Positions 1 through 8,272 of a DNA stretch of 54,639 nucleotides are shown here, in pieces. This DNA comes from Pseudomonas fluorescens. GTDB lineage: Bacteria > Pseudomonadota > Gammaproteobacteria > Pseudomonadales > Pseudomonadaceae. Location: positions 1 to 54,639 of the forward strand of contig NZ_CABVHK010000028.1 of NCBI RefSeq assembly GCF_902497785.1. Direction: 5' to 3'. The notes under the pieces were generated by a model. That model was not told where the DNA came from and did no database searches. It saw only the letters and a program-made list of their open reading frames with translations. Every line of letters starts with the position of its first letter. Within the stretch, counting starts at the first letter, position 1. Made by a program: the position numbers and the translations under genes.

Positions 1-20
1 GGGAGCAAGCTCCCTCGCCA
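1..20. repeat. REP-type palindrome at the window edge
   Basis: The first 20 bases read on the minus strand as TGGCGAGGGAGCTTGCTCCC, a common Pseudomonas REP variant with the small palindrome GGGAGCTTGCTCCC. It lies directly after the araH stop codon. A partner copy, if present, would lie outside the window. It may help stabilise or terminate the araFGH transcript, but that is inference. Confidence 0.6.
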
Positions 21-30
21 CAAAATCGTG

Positions 31-1002
31 TCAGCGTTGCTTGAGGCGGTCGATGACCACGGCCAGCAACAAGATCGAACCGCGAATCACATACTGGTAA
101 AACGTATCGATGTTTTTCAGGTTCATCGCATTCTCGATGATCGCCAGAATCAACACCCCGGCAATCACATGCCGGATCATGCCGATCCCGCCGCTCAGCG
201 ACACCCCGCCCAGCACACACGCCGAGATCACCGTCAGCTCGAAACCCTGTCCGATCATCGGCTGACCCGAGGTCATCCGCGACGCCAGAATCACCCCGGC
301 CAACGCCCCGATCACGCCGTGCACGGCGAAGATGATGATCTTGGTCCGGTCAACGTTGACCCCGGCCAGCAACGCCGCTTCCTGATTACCGCCGATGGCC
401 ATGGTGTTGCGCCCGTAAGTGGTGTAGTTCAGCAGCCAACCGAAAAACAGGAAGCAGACGATGGTGATCAGAATCGGCACCGGCACGCCGAACAGTTGGC
501 CGTTACCGAAGACGAAGAACGATTCCTGCGACACGCCCACCGCTTTGCCATTGGCAAATATGTAAGCCAGACCACGAACGATCTGCATGGTCGCCAGCGT
601 GGTGATCAACGCGTTGACCCGCAGCTTGGCAATCACGATCCCGTTGATCAGCCCGACAATCAGCCCCATCACCAGCGCCGCGCTGACGCCGAGGAATACG
701 CTGTCGGTGTCGCGCATCACCACCGCCGCGACCACGCCGGCACAGGCAATCACCGAGCCCACCGACAGGTCGAAGTGCCCGGACGCCAGACAATACAACA
801 TGGTGCACGCGGCAATCCCGGTGGTGGAAATCGCCAGGCCGAGGCCGCGCATGTTCAGCGGCGAGAGGAAGTTGTCGATCAGCAGGGTGCACAGCACAAA
901 GATCCCGACGGCTGCCAGCAGCATCACCCAGTCATCGAGGAAGCGCCGCAGGTCGAGCGGTTTGCGCTGGGTCGGCAAAGCGTTGTTTTGGGTTGTCATC
1001 AT
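31..1002 (-). CDS. araH: L-arabinose ABC transporter permease AraH
   Basis: Inner-membrane permease of a sugar ABC importer, the channel for the substrate delivered by AraF and powered by AraG. The roughly 323-residue protein is hydrophobic throughout, with about nine to ten membrane segments. It carries the permease family signature around the conserved stretch SGGIGMIRHVIAGV near the C-terminus. I place the start at the ATG at 1002 because AGAGG lies 5 nt before it; an in-frame GTG at 1008 overlaps that site and is less likely. It is the last gene of araFGH, 9 nt after araG. Specificity for L-arabinose is inferred from the strong AraF and AraG resemblance to E. coli; galactose or fucose remain possible. 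Confidence 0.88.
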   Translation of the reverse strand: MMTTQNNALPTQRKPLDLRRFLDDWVMLLAAVGIFVLCTLLIDNFLSPLNMRGLGLAISTTGIAACTMLYCLASGHFDLSVGSVIACAGVVAAVVMRDTDSVFLGVSAALVMGLIVGLINGIVIAKLRVNALITTLATMQIVRGLAYIFANGKAVGVSQESFFVFGNGQLFGVPVPILITIVCFLFFGWLLNYTTYGRNTMAIGGNQEAALLAGVNVDRTKIIIFAVHGVIGALAGVILASRMTSGQPMIGQGFELTVISACVLGGVSLSGGIGMIRHVIAGVLILAIIENAMNLKNIDTFYQYVIRGSILLLAVVIDRLKQR

Positions 1003-1011
1003 AGTCACCTC

Positions 1012-2550
1012 TCAGTTCGCCACGCTGTCAGCGCGGTGGCGCGGCAAAGCCAGTTGCAGCAGGTTGGATTCGTTGGCCTCGTCACGGGACAGTTCGCCGC
1101 GCATCGCGCCTTCGCAGAGCACCAGAATGCGGTCGGAAATACCCATGACTTCCATCAAGTCGCTGGAGACCACGATCACCGCAATGCCGCTTTCGGCGAG
1201 GTTATGGATGATCTGGTAGATCTCGGCCTTGGCGCCGATGTCGATGCCGCGAGTCGGCTCGTCGAGCAGCAGGACTTTCATCGGCATCGACAGCCAGCGA
1301 CCGAGAATCGCCTTCTGTTGATTGCCGCCGGACAGGTACATGATTTTCTGCGCGGCGTTCGGCGTCTTCACTTTCAGCGCCTTGATCTGCTGGTCGGCGT
1401 TGCCCTTTTCCCACAGGCCGCGCAACAGGCAACCGAAGGTCGAATGGGCGCCGCGCGCGCTGATGTTGATGTTTTCGGCCACGCTGGAGAGCGGCATGAT
1501 GCCCTCCTTCTTGCGGTCCTCGGGGCACAGCAAAATGCCGGCGGCAATCGCGTCGCGAGGTGAACGCAGTTTCAGTTCATGGCCGCGCAACTCAAGGCGT
1601 CCGGCGGTGTTGCGTTCCAGGCCGCTGAGCATGCGAAACAGCTCGGTGCGACCCGCGCCGACCAGGCCGAACAGCCCCAGAATCTCGCCTTTGTGTGCGT
1701 CGAAACTCACCGGCTCACGCAAGCCCGGCCCGAGCAAACCGGCGACCCTCAACGCCACCGCACCGCGTTTGCGCGGTCGGTAATCGTAGATGTCCTGAAT
1801 ATCGCGGCCGACCATGCAGGTCACCAGTTGATCGTGGGTCAGCTCGCCCATGTTGTCGAAGGTGCGCACGTAACGGCCGTCCTTGAACACCGTCACCGCG
1901 TCGCAAATGCGGAACACTTCTTCCATGCGATGGGAGACGTAGAGCACCACTTTGCCTTCGTCACGCAGGCGCCCGATGATCGCCATCAAGCGATCGATCT
2001 CCCGCGCCGACAGGCTGCTGGTCGGCTCATCGAACGCAATCACATGCGCGCCACGGGACAACGCCTTGGCGATTTCCACCAGTTGCCGCTGGCCGAGGGA
2101 CAGACGCCCGACTTTTTCCTGCGGATCAATTTCGTCTGCCAGGCCTTTGAGGCAGGCCAGCGCTTGTTGGCGCAGCGCGCCGCGATTGATCAGGCCGAAA
2201 CTGGCCGGCAGATGGCCGAGGAAAAGGTTCTCCGCGACACTCATTTCCGGCACCAGGTGCAACTCCTGATGAATCACCGCGACACCGCTGCCGATGCTGT
2301 CGGCGGTGGATTTGAAAGCCATCGTCCGCTCGCCGATTTGCAGGTCGCCGCTGCTTGGCGTGTAAGCACCGCCGAGGATTTTCAACAGGGTCGATTTGCC
2401 GGCGCCGTTCTCGCCCATCAGGGCATGAACCTGGCCCGGGTGCGCGACAAAACTGATGCCGTCGAGCGCCTTGACCCCGGGAAAGGTTTTACCGATCCCG
2501 TTGAAGCGCAGGCTGCCGCTGTCGTGTTGTGTCTGTACTTGCGCTCGCAT
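1012..2550 (-). CDS. araG: L-arabinose ABC transporter ATP-binding protein AraG
   Basis: Cytoplasmic ATPase that energises sugar import through AraH. The 512 residues hold two ABC domains, the usual arrangement for monosaccharide importers (AraG, RbsA, MglA). The first has Walker A GENGAGKST near residue 46, signature LSLGQRQLVEIAKAL and Walker B VIAFDEPTSS. The second has a degenerate Walker A (GLVGAGRTEL) and signature LSGGNQQKAILGRWL with VLLLDEPTRGID. The degenerate second site is normal for the family. It sits between araF (66 nt upstream) and araH, so it is expected to be co-transcribed with both. Confidence 0.92.
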   Translation of the reverse strand: MRAQVQTQHDSGSLRFNGIGKTFPGVKALDGISFVAHPGQVHALMGENGAGKSTLLKILGGAYTPSSGDLQIGERTMAFKSTADSIGSGVAVIHQELHLVPEMSVAENLFLGHLPASFGLINRGALRQQALACLKGLADEIDPQEKVGRLSLGQRQLVEIAKALSRGAHVIAFDEPTSSLSAREIDRLMAIIGRLRDEGKVVLYVSHRMEEVFRICDAVTVFKDGRYVRTFDNMGELTHDQLVTCMVGRDIQDIYDYRPRKRGAVALRVAGLLGPGLREPVSFDAHKGEILGLFGLVGAGRTELFRMLSGLERNTAGRLELRGHELKLRSPRDAIAAGILLCPEDRKKEGIMPLSSVAENINISARGAHSTFGCLLRGLWEKGNADQQIKALKVKTPNAAQKIMYLSGGNQQKAILGRWLSMPMKVLLLDEPTRGIDIGAKAEIYQIIHNLAESGIAVIVVSSDLMEVMGISDRILVLCEGAMRGELSRDEANESNLLQLALPRHRADSVAN

Positions 2551-2616
2551 AAAACCACCTCTTCAAACCGGTCAGGCAGCCCCGTCGCCAGGGCCGCCGA
2601 TGAAATCAATCGCGCC

Positions 2617-3621
2617 TCAGTTCCACAGGCCAATCTTTTCCAGTTCCTGCTTGAAGTTCTCGCGCGTGATCAGGGTCACGTCATCCATCGCGGTGTATTT
2701 CGGTGGTTCTTTGCCGGTGGTGACCCACTCGAACATCATTTCGGCAGTCTTGTAGCCCTCGATGTGCGGGCTAGGCAGCATGGAACCGAAGAAGCCGCTG
2801 TTGGGTTTTTTCAGTTCGCCGATGGCGTCGGTGCCGTTGATGCCGATGCCGATCACATTGGCCGCGGCAAAACCGGCGCTCTCGGTGGCGCGTACGCCGC
2901 CCAACACGGTGTTGTCGTTCATGCCGCCGATGATCAGGTTTTTCGCCGCGCCCGGCAGCTTCACTAGCGCCGAGTTGGTAGCGTCCATGCTGCCCGGCAC
3001 GTCGAGGGTTTTCAGCGCCGAGAACAGAATGTGGTCTTTGGGAATGCCGGCATCTTCCAGGGCTTTGACCGAGCCGTCGGTGCGCTTCTTGCCGGTGTCG
3101 AGTTCGTTGTAGGTGTTGATCACCGCGTAGGTGTCTTTCCAGTCCCAGCCGCGTTTTTTCGCTTCGGTGGCCATCGCTGCGCCCTGCTTCTGGCCAACTT
3201 CATAGGCCGCCATGCCGAGGTACGGAACGTCTTCCATGAACTTGCCGCTGGCGTCGACGAAGCGGTCATCCACGGCAATCACTTTCAAATCGTTGAGCTT
3301 GGCCTTGGCCATGATCGCCGGGCCGAGGGACACGTCCGGCGGGCAGATCACGAAGCCCTTGGCGCCATTGGCGGCCAGGCTGTCGATCGCGGAAAGGGTT
3401 TTCTCGCCGTCCGGCACAGCGATCTTGATGATTTTGAAACCCTTGTCTTTAGCGGCTTTTTCCGCGAAAGCCCATTCGGTCTGGAACCAGGGCTCTTCAG
3501 CCTGCTTGACCAGAAAACCGATCTTCACTTCCTCGGCGGCCAGCAAGGTGCTGCTGAGGCTGACCGCAGTGACCGCCAGAGCGGCACAGCACAGGGAACG
3601 GATCCCACGACGACGATTCAT
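2617..3621 (-). CDS. araF: L-arabinose-binding periplasmic protein AraF
   Basis: Periplasmic sugar-binding protein, first gene of araFGH. The 334-residue product starts with a signal peptide (MNRRRG, hydrophobic core, likely cleavage after LLA-A near residue 28). The mature part closely follows E. coli AraF, for example GFLVKQAEEPWFQTEW, AVPDGEKTLSAIDSLAA, GMNDNTVLGGVRATE and GIGINGTDA. AAGGAG lies just upstream of the ATG. The promoter region contains the same 14-bp operator found before the GntR regulator gene, so repression with sugar induction is likely. Substrate specificity is by homology only. Confidence 0.92.
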   Translation of the reverse strand: MNRRRGIRSLCCAALAVTAVSLSSTLLAAEEVKIGFLVKQAEEPWFQTEWAFAEKAAKDKGFKIIKIAVPDGEKTLSAIDSLAANGAKGFVICPPDVSLGPAIMAKAKLNDLKVIAVDDRFVDASGKFMEDVPYLGMAAYEVGQKQGAAMATEAKKRGWDWKDTYAVINTYNELDTGKKRTDGSVKALEDAGIPKDHILFSALKTLDVPGSMDATNSALVKLPGAAKNLIIGGMNDNTVLGGVRATESAGFAAANVIGIGINGTDAIGELKKPNSGFFGSMLPSPHIEGYKTAEMMFEWVTTGKEPPKYTAMDDVTLITRENFKQELEKIGLWN

Positions 3622-3678
3622 AAGCTGACTCCTTGTTATTTTTTTTGAGCGTTATTTTGAAAGCCGGTGTAGCAAATA

Positions 3679-3706
3679 GTCATATCGTATGATGATTGGT
3701 TTTCAA
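3679..3706 (-). promoter_or_regulatory. araF promoter with GntR operator in the spacer
   Basis: On the minus strand TTGAAA (3701-3706) and TATGAC (3679-3684) are separated by 16 bp, a plausible sigma-70 promoter for araFGH. The spacer holds 14 bp, ATCGTATGATGATT on the plus strand (3684-3697), identical in reverse complement to the sequence at 5738-5751 before the GntR gene. The core ATC-N4-GAT is an inverted repeat. The -10 match is only moderate. Confidence 0.6.
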
Positions 3707-3787
3707 GCGTAGTTGCTCCTTACCTTTACGCTTTGTTTAGTCTTGGCCGATCACTGGAATGCAGATGCCTTTTTCCACGCACGACAA

Positions 3788-3814
3788 AAACCGGGCATCT
3801 GTCGATGTCCGGTC
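3788..3814 (-). terminator. Possible terminator after the SMP-30 gene
   Basis: The minus strand reads ACCGGACAT, a short loop, then ATGCCCGGT followed by a short T run (TTTTTG), about 140 nt after the SMP-30 stop codon. One base is mismatched in the stem. The rest of the 333-nt gap between the lactonase and araF holds the araF promoter and AT-rich sequence with no gene that I can see. Confidence 0.45.
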
Positions 3815-3954
3815 AAAAGACTTTTTGAATAATTGCTGCATCACTTCACCTGTTTTGTTTTTTTAAGTGTGAGTGCGTGTCACTGATGGCGCCGACTATA
3901 AACCCGACCGCCAAATAATCTCAATATATAATTTTACATCCCATATTTCGGGAT

Positions 3955-4830
3955 TTAGCCGGAAAATCTCGTACAGGGTTTTCCTGGTACATCGACCTGA
4001 ACGGATAACAATGCGCCATCCAGCGGATGGTTGAGCGGGCTTGCGGCGCTGGTGATGTAGAGGGTTTTCAGGTCCGGGCCGCCGAACACGCAACTGGTCG
4101 GACGGCTGACCGGCAATTCGATGATGCGATCAACGTGACCGTCCGGCGTCAGCCTCAGCAGGCAACTGCCGTCCCAGCGCGCGTTCCAGAGGTAACCCTC
4201 GGCATCCATCGCCGAGCCATCCGGACCACCGCGTTCATGGGGACCGAACCAGACTTGCGCGGGCTCGAGCTTGCCGTCGGTGCGGATGAAGTGCCGGTAG
4301 ATCGTTTCGTCGAGGCTGTCGGCGAAATACAGCGTGGTGCCGTCATCACTCCACAGCAACGTATTGGGAATGCCGAGCCCCCGCAGCAACGGTGTGATCC
4401 GGGCATCGCGATCAATTCGGAACAAACCGCCGGAGCGCCGCTCGATCGGCAAGTCTTCAGCGTTTTCGCCGATGTTGTTTTGCATCGTGCCGAGCCACAG
4501 CCGTCCTTGCGCGTCGCAACGGGCTTCGTTGGCGCGGTTGCCGGGCTGCGGGTCGGCGACGCAGAACAGCGTCAGCCTTGGTTCAAGCCCGGGCGAGTGC
4601 AGATCCAGCCGATAGACTCCACTGCTCAACGTCACCAGCGCATCGCCGCTTTCGCAGGGGATGAAGGCCGATACGTGCTCGGGCATCTGCCAGATCTGCA
4701 CGTTGTCGCCGACCAGACGCAGCGCTTGCTGGCCGGCGATATCCACCCAATAGAGCGCCTGCGTCGGTACATCCCAGAACGGGCTTTCACCGAGGTGTGC
4801 CCGGTGCTGGGTCACTGCGGTCCACTCCAT
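3955..4830 (-). CDS. SMP-30/gluconolactonase family sugar lactonase
   Basis: Predicted cytoplasmic sugar lactonase that hydrolyses an aldonolactone, here probably L-arabinono- or D-galactono-lactone, in the oxidative sugar pathway. The 291-residue protein has the family opening LGESPFWD near residue 14, containing the metal-binding Glu, then the CDAQGRLWLGTM and PNTLLWSDDGTTLYFADS blocks and the late Asp segment GGPDGSAMDAEGYLWNARW, as expected for the six-bladed beta-propeller. A very strong ribosome site (AGGAGGT) precedes the ATG. It lies between the GntR regulator and araFGH on the same strand, which supports a shared sugar pathway. The dehydrogenase and dehydratase of that pathway are not in the window. 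Confidence 0.82.
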   Translation of the reverse strand: MEWTAVTQHRAHLGESPFWDVPTQALYWVDIAGQQALRLVGDNVQIWQMPEHVSAFIPCESGDALVTLSSGVYRLDLHSPGLEPRLTLFCVADPQPGNRANEARCDAQGRLWLGTMQNNIGENAEDLPIERRSGGLFRIDRDARITPLLRGLGIPNTLLWSDDGTTLYFADSLDETIYRHFIRTDGKLEPAQVWFGPHERGGPDGSAMDAEGYLWNARWDGSCLLRLTPDGHVDRIIELPVSRPTSCVFGGPDLKTLYITSAASPLNHPLDGALLSVQVDVPGKPCTRFSG

Positions 4831-4855
4831 GTAACCTCCTTTCTTGTTGCTTTTA

Positions 4856-4954
4856 TGTGGGAGCGAGCCTGCTCGCGATGGACGTCAACGGTAACGCGTG
4901 CCCACTGCATAAACGTTGCCTTGAAGTTTTTCGCGAGCAAGCTCGCTCCTACAA
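4856..4954. repeat. REPIN (inverted REP pair)
   Basis: GTGGGAGCGAGCCTGCTCGCGA at 4857-4878 and its inverted partner (cgcgagcaagctcgctcctac) near 4931-4951 face each other across about 50 nt. The GTGGGAG heads are on the outside. The element fills the gap between the lactonase and the GntR gene. Confidence 0.85.
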
Positions 4955-4967
4955 GGGCTGTTGATTG

Positions 4968-5684
4968 TCAGCCGGTTTTTTTGGCGGCCATGACTTTCGG
5001 GTAGAAGCGTTTGATGGCCAGGTCAGCGTTGTCGATCAGGGTCATGCAGGCCCACACGCCCCGCGCGGCATCGCGGGCAGCGATGGCGTCGGCCATGTCT
5101 TTGTGGATCGGCAGAGTGCGACGTAATTCGTCCGGGTCGGCGGCGGAGACTTCGAACGACACCGCGAGCAACGCGCCGAGGGCCGGGACCATTTGTTCGA
5201 TGAATTGATTGTGGCTGGCCGCAAGGATGCACTCGTGAAAGAACTGGTCAGCGCGGTTGTAATCGACGCCGCTGCCCACGGCGCGCTCCAGCGCGTTATA
5301 GGCCTGGAGCACCGCTTGCACTTGTTCGCCGGTTGCCCGTTCACAAGCCCAGCGTACGGCCATCGGCTCGATCGTGCGACGCAGGTCGAGCAGGTCGTCA
5401 ACGAAGTTTTCCGGCAAGCCACTGCGCGACAGCCAGCCGACGACTTGCGGATCGAAAAGGTTCCAGCGTCGTACCGGCAACACCCGCGTGCCAACCTTGG
5501 GCCCGACTTCGAGCATGCCTTTGGCGACCAGGGTTTTGATGGCTTCGCGGATGACCGTGCGACTGACACCCAACTGCTCGCCCAGGTCGGCTTCGACCTT
5601 GAGCGTTTCGCCGGGCTTTACGTGGCCGGCAGCGATCCAGCAACCCAGCCAATCGACCGTCGATGAGTGAAAACTGCTGGACAT
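4968..5684 (-). CDS. GntR-family (FadR/FCD subfamily) transcriptional regulator
   Basis: DNA-binding regulator of the sugar module, of the FadR-like branch related to DgoR and GguR regulators. The 238-residue protein has an N-terminal winged helix (GETLKVEADLGEQLGVSRTVIREAIKTLVAKGML, about residues 25-58). A C-terminal all-helical FCD effector domain follows, with the expected metal/ligand pattern (DLLDLRRTIEP, D-x3-H in ADQFFHECI, and a late His in LPIHKDM). I chose the ATG at 5684 because GAGGTG precedes it by about 4 nt; a longer frame from 5723 lacks such a site and would overlap the promoter. Its own promoter contains the operator shared with araF, so it probably represses itself and araFGH until a sugar acid or sugar binds. 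The effector is unknown. Confidence 0.85.
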   Translation of the reverse strand: MSSSFHSSTVDWLGCWIAAGHVKPGETLKVEADLGEQLGVSRTVIREAIKTLVAKGMLEVGPKVGTRVLPVRRWNLFDPQVVGWLSRSGLPENFVDDLLDLRRTIEPMAVRWACERATGEQVQAVLQAYNALERAVGSGVDYNRADQFFHECILAASHNQFIEQMVPALGALLAVSFEVSAADPDELRRTLPIHKDMADAIAARDAARGVWACMTLIDNADLAIKRFYPKVMAAKKTG

Positions 5685-5732
5685 GGGCACCTCGAAGCTG
5701 GGACGGCACGAAGCCGTTCGCAATGGGAGCCT

Positions 5733-5761
5733 ACGCTAATCATCATACGATTGAGTGTCAA
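5733..5761 (-). promoter_or_regulatory. GntR gene promoter with autoregulatory operator
   Basis: On the minus strand TTGACA (5756-5761) and TAGCGT (5733-5738) are exactly 17 bp apart. The spacer contains ATCGTATGATGATT (plus-strand 5738-5751), the exact inverse of the copy in the araF promoter. An operator between -35 and -10 is the classical geometry for repression. Binding by the adjacent GntR protein is inferred. Confidence 0.68.
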
Positions 5762-5790
5762 TTTGAATTTTAAGAGGAGTGCGGTAAACA

Positions 5791-5884
5791 CCTGTGGGAG
5801 CGAGCCTGCTCGCGAAGGCGTTGGCCTGTCCAACAGGTAGTTGTCAGTTGTACCGCCTTCGCGAGCAGGCTCGCTCCCACAGGG
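5791..5884. repeat. REPIN (inverted REP pair)
   Basis: A near-perfect pair: tgtgggagcgagcctgctcg at about 5793-5812 continuing to 5817, and its inverse ending at 5882. The loop between them is about 40 nt. It lies between the GntR promoter and the end of the DUF1285 gene. Confidence 0.88.
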
Positions 5885-5891
5885 TTATGTG

Positions 5892-6452
5892 CTAGGGCTC
5901 GAGGCCGATGGGGAAGAATACGCCGCCGCTCCACACGCCCAGCCAGCGCTGCCCATCAATCTCGCGGGTCACGGCCAGCTCCACCAACTGGTAGAAAACA
6001 TTGCGATGGATCAGTGCTTCGAGATTGGTGCGCACATGCACGTAAGGCGCAGGCTCTTGCGACACCGGATCAATGACTACGCGAATGGGGTGTTGCGTAC
6101 CCGCGTCCGCGGTTTCATCAACGTTGGTGGTGAAGCGCAAAACCTGAGCCTCTCCCTCGCCTTCTACATCAACGGCAATCGCCACGAACGGCGCATCGTC
6201 GACCTTGATCCCGACTTTTTCCACCGGAGTGATGAGGAAGTAATCATCGCCGTCGCGGCGAATGATGGTGGAGAACAATTTGACCATCGGCTTGCGCCCG
6301 ATCGGCGTGCCCAGGTAATACCAGGTGCCATCGCGGGCGATGCGCATGTCGATGTCGCCGCAGAAGTCGGGGTTCCACAAGTGGACCGGTGGCAAGCCTT
6401 TGGTCTTGGGGATTTGCCCCAACAGGTCGTTGGCTTTTTGCGGGCCACTCAT
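5892..6452 (-). CDS. DUF1285 domain-containing protein
   Basis: Conserved protein of unknown function. The 186-residue product has no signal peptide or membrane segment. It matches the DUF1285 family by its pattern of PPVHLWNPDFCGDIDMRI, GTWYYLGTPIGRKPMVKLFS and late YVHVRTNLEALIHRNVFYQLV segments. AAGGAG sits 6 nt before the ATG at 6452, so I prefer this start to an in-frame ATG at 6512 that lies inside the next gene. It starts 17 nt after the DUF4823 lipoprotein stop, so the two are probably one transcript. No function can be read from the sequence. Confidence 0.82.
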   Translation of the reverse strand: MSGPQKANDLLGQIPKTKGLPPVHLWNPDFCGDIDMRIARDGTWYYLGTPIGRKPMVKLFSTIIRRDGDDYFLITPVEKVGIKVDDAPFVAIAVDVEGEGEAQVLRFTTNVDETADAGTQHPIRVVIDPVSQEPAPYVHVRTNLEALIHRNVFYQLVELAVTREIDGQRWLGVWSGGVFFPIGLEP

Positions 6453-6468
6453 GGTGTTCTCCTTTGGA

Positions 6469-7077
6469 TTACTGGTCGCTGAGCCCCAACAGGCTGCGCG
6501 CATACTGCTCAAGCGGCGGGCCCATCAGGTCTTCTGGCTTTTCGTCGTGGAATGTCAGTAAACCGCCACGACTCTTGATACGCGCAGTATCAATCAAATA
6601 CTGGGTGCTGGTCTCGATCAACATGAGTTGAATCACGCCAGTGTCGATACCGAGGCGATCCACATACTCCTGATCAAGCCATTCGTCCGAGTTGCCAATT
6701 CGGTCGTCTGACTTGGCGAAACGGGTGTAAAGCAAATAATGCGCGCCGGCGGCACGGGCTTCGCCCATGGCCTGATCGAGCCCCTCGGGCGCCCGCGCCC
6801 GGCGAACCATCGGAAAGTATTCGATAAAGCCATCGAAAGCGACTTCGGCAATTACGTTAGGTCGCGGATACACCGTGCTACCCGGCGGCGCGAAGGCGCC
6901 TTGGGCAATATAGACGAACGAATCCGGCTGAATGCGCAGGTTGTTCGCGCGGCGGCTATCGCTGTGGTCGAGCAGACCCGCGTCGCTCATGTGGTAGCGG
7001 GTTCCTTCAGCCAGATCGCTGACATTCATGCAGCCACCAAGCGCCAAAATGGCCAGCAGCAAAACCAGGCTACGCAT
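6469..7077 (-). CDS. DUF4823 lipoprotein
   Basis: Predicted lipoprotein of 202 residues. The N-terminus MRSLVLLLAILALGGC is a type II signal peptide with lipobox LGGC and lipidated Cys16. The residue after it is Met-Asn rather than Asp, so Lol sorting to the outer membrane is likely. The rest, with conserved stretches DSFVYIAQ, GAHYLLYTRF and DRIGNSDEW, fits the DUF4823 family. GGAGGG precedes the ATG. It is the upstream gene of the pair with DUF1285. The function is not known. Confidence 0.8.
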   Translation of the reverse strand: MRSLVLLLAILALGGCMNVSDLAEGTRYHMSDAGLLDHSDSRRANNLRIQPDSFVYIAQGAFAPPGSTVYPRPNVIAEVAFDGFIEYFPMVRRARAPEGLDQAMGEARAAGAHYLLYTRFAKSDDRIGNSDEWLDQEYVDRLGIDTGVIQLMLIETSTQYLIDTARIKSRGGLLTFHDEKPEDLMGPPLEQYARSLLGLSDQ

Positions 7078-7170
7078 CCTACCCTCCAGAGGCCGGTGAC
7101 GGAAAACCGGCGAATGGCCATTGGATGCAGCTTCCGCGCCAGCTCATGCTCATCGTTGACTGGTAGATCG

Positions 7171-7240
7171 CAATCGCGAGCAGGCCCGCTCCCACAAGGT
7201 CGGTATAGACCCTGTGGGAGCGAGCCTGCTCGCGAAGAGG
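7171..7240. repeat. REP pair in the reverse arrangement
   Basis: Two REP palindromes, CGCGAGCAGGCCCGCTCCCAC (7175-7195) and its inverse GTGGGAGCGAGCCTGCTCGCG (about 7214-7234), are only about 18 nt apart. Here the GTGGGAG heads face inwards, whereas in the other pairs of this window they face outwards. It lies between moaA and the DUF4823 gene and could fold into one long hairpin. Confidence 0.82.
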
Positions 7241-7245
7241 GCGGA

Positions 7246-8214
7246 TCAGCCGCCGATGATTTTCATGACGGTGGCGCCACCAGAAAACGCCACTTCCTGC
7301 TTGTCACCCAGCGCCTTCATCAATAGCCGCTGCAAGGCAGGCAATGCCTGATGGCGCGGCTTGTCCAGCAGATCGCCGACATAGTGACGGTTACTCGACG
7401 ACAGACAGCCATGCAACCAGCCCGTCGACGACAACCGCAGCCGCGAGCAGGTCCGGCAAAACGGCACGCTTTCATTGGCGATCACGCCGAAGTGACCCAG
7501 GCCCGGAATCTCGTAGCGAACCGCCGTGGCATCCACGGGCGCATCGGCCTGGAGGTATTCGTATTGATCGCCGATCAGGCTCAACAACTGTTGCAGGCTG
7601 ACAAACTGTTGCAGGAACGCATTGGAGTCGCTGGCCAGATGGCCCATGCGCATCAGCTCGATGAAGCGCAACTCGTAACCGCGTTCCAGGCAGTAATCGA
7701 GCAGCGGCATCACCTGATCGAGGTTCTGCCCGCGCAACGGCACCATGTTGACCTTGATCTTGATGCCCGCCGCGCTGGCCTGATCCATACCGTCGAGCAC
7801 CGTCGCCAGATCACCGCCGCGCGCAATGCTACGGAACGCTCTGGCATCCAGGGTATCGAGGGAAACGTTGATGCGACGAATGCCGGCGTCCACCAGCAGC
7901 GGCAGTTTTTTCGCCAGCAACTGACCATTGGTGGTCAGGCTGATGTCTTGCAGGCCCATTTGCCCGACGGCGGTCATGAACGCTTCAAGCTTGGGGCTGA
8001 CCAGCGGCTCACCGCCAGTAATGCGCAATCGCTCGATACCGGCGGCTTCGATCAGATACGCCACACCACGCGCCATGGCTTCAGCTGACAGCTCATCCTG
8101 CGCAGCGACCAGCCGCTTGCCGTTGGGCACGCAATAGGTACACGCGTAATTGCAGGCGGAGGTCAGGCTGATACGCAGATTGCGAAAACGCCTGCCTTGA
8201 CGGTCAACGATCAT
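7246..8214 (-). CDS. moaA: GTP 3',8-cyclase MoaA
   Basis: Radical-SAM enzyme that converts GTP to 3',8-cyclo-GTP, the first step of molybdenum cofactor synthesis. The 322-residue product has the N-terminal cluster C21-x3-C25-x2-C28 (ACNYACTYC) and the second cluster CRTCSRLRLSSTGWLHGC. It also has the GGEP SAM-binding motif (RITGGEPLVSPK), and it ends in the obligatory GG tail (MKIIGG). I use the ATG at 8214, 5 nt after GGAG, not the GTG at 8220. No other moa genes are nearby. Pseudomonads often carry more than one moaA, and this may be the unlinked copy. The molybdenum hydroxylase at 28680-31468 is a possible consumer of the cofactor. Confidence 0.9.
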   Translation of the reverse strand: MIVDRQGRRFRNLRISLTSACNYACTYCVPNGKRLVAAQDELSAEAMARGVAYLIEAAGIERLRITGGEPLVSPKLEAFMTAVGQMGLQDISLTTNGQLLAKKLPLLVDAGIRRINVSLDTLDARAFRSIARGGDLATVLDGMDQASAAGIKIKVNMVPLRGQNLDQVMPLLDYCLERGYELRFIELMRMGHLASDSNAFLQQFVSLQQLLSLIGDQYEYLQADAPVDATAVRYEIPGLGHFGVIANESVPFCRTCSRLRLSSTGWLHGCLSSSNRHYVGDLLDKPRHQALPALQRLLMKALGDKQEVAFSGGATVMKIIGG

Positions 8215-8246
8215 GATCACTCCGGCACAAGGGAATCGGACAACGC

Positions 8247-8272
8247 AAAACTTGACTCACAAATCAAGTTTT
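8247..8272. other. Hairpin between the TetR gene and moaA
   Basis: AAAACTTGA (8247-8255) pairs perfectly with TCAAGTTTT (8264-8272) around an 8-nt loop, about 30 nt before the moaA start. A second inverted repeat, GCGCCAT/ATGGCGC, lies at 8309-8333. The first could end the TetR transcript or act in the moaA leader. No known Moco-riboswitch shape is evident. Confidence 0.4.

Noticed and set aside
28..1563. Long plus-strand frame of 511 codons over araH and araG
   Set aside because: It is His/Gln/Arg-rich, crosses two well-supported minus-strand genes and is a typical shadow in GC-rich DNA.
4856..4954. REP pair considered as an intrinsic terminator for the GntR gene
   Set aside because: The hairpin arms are recurrent REP palindromes found at many sites and no T run follows; a termination effect cannot be excluded but is not shown.
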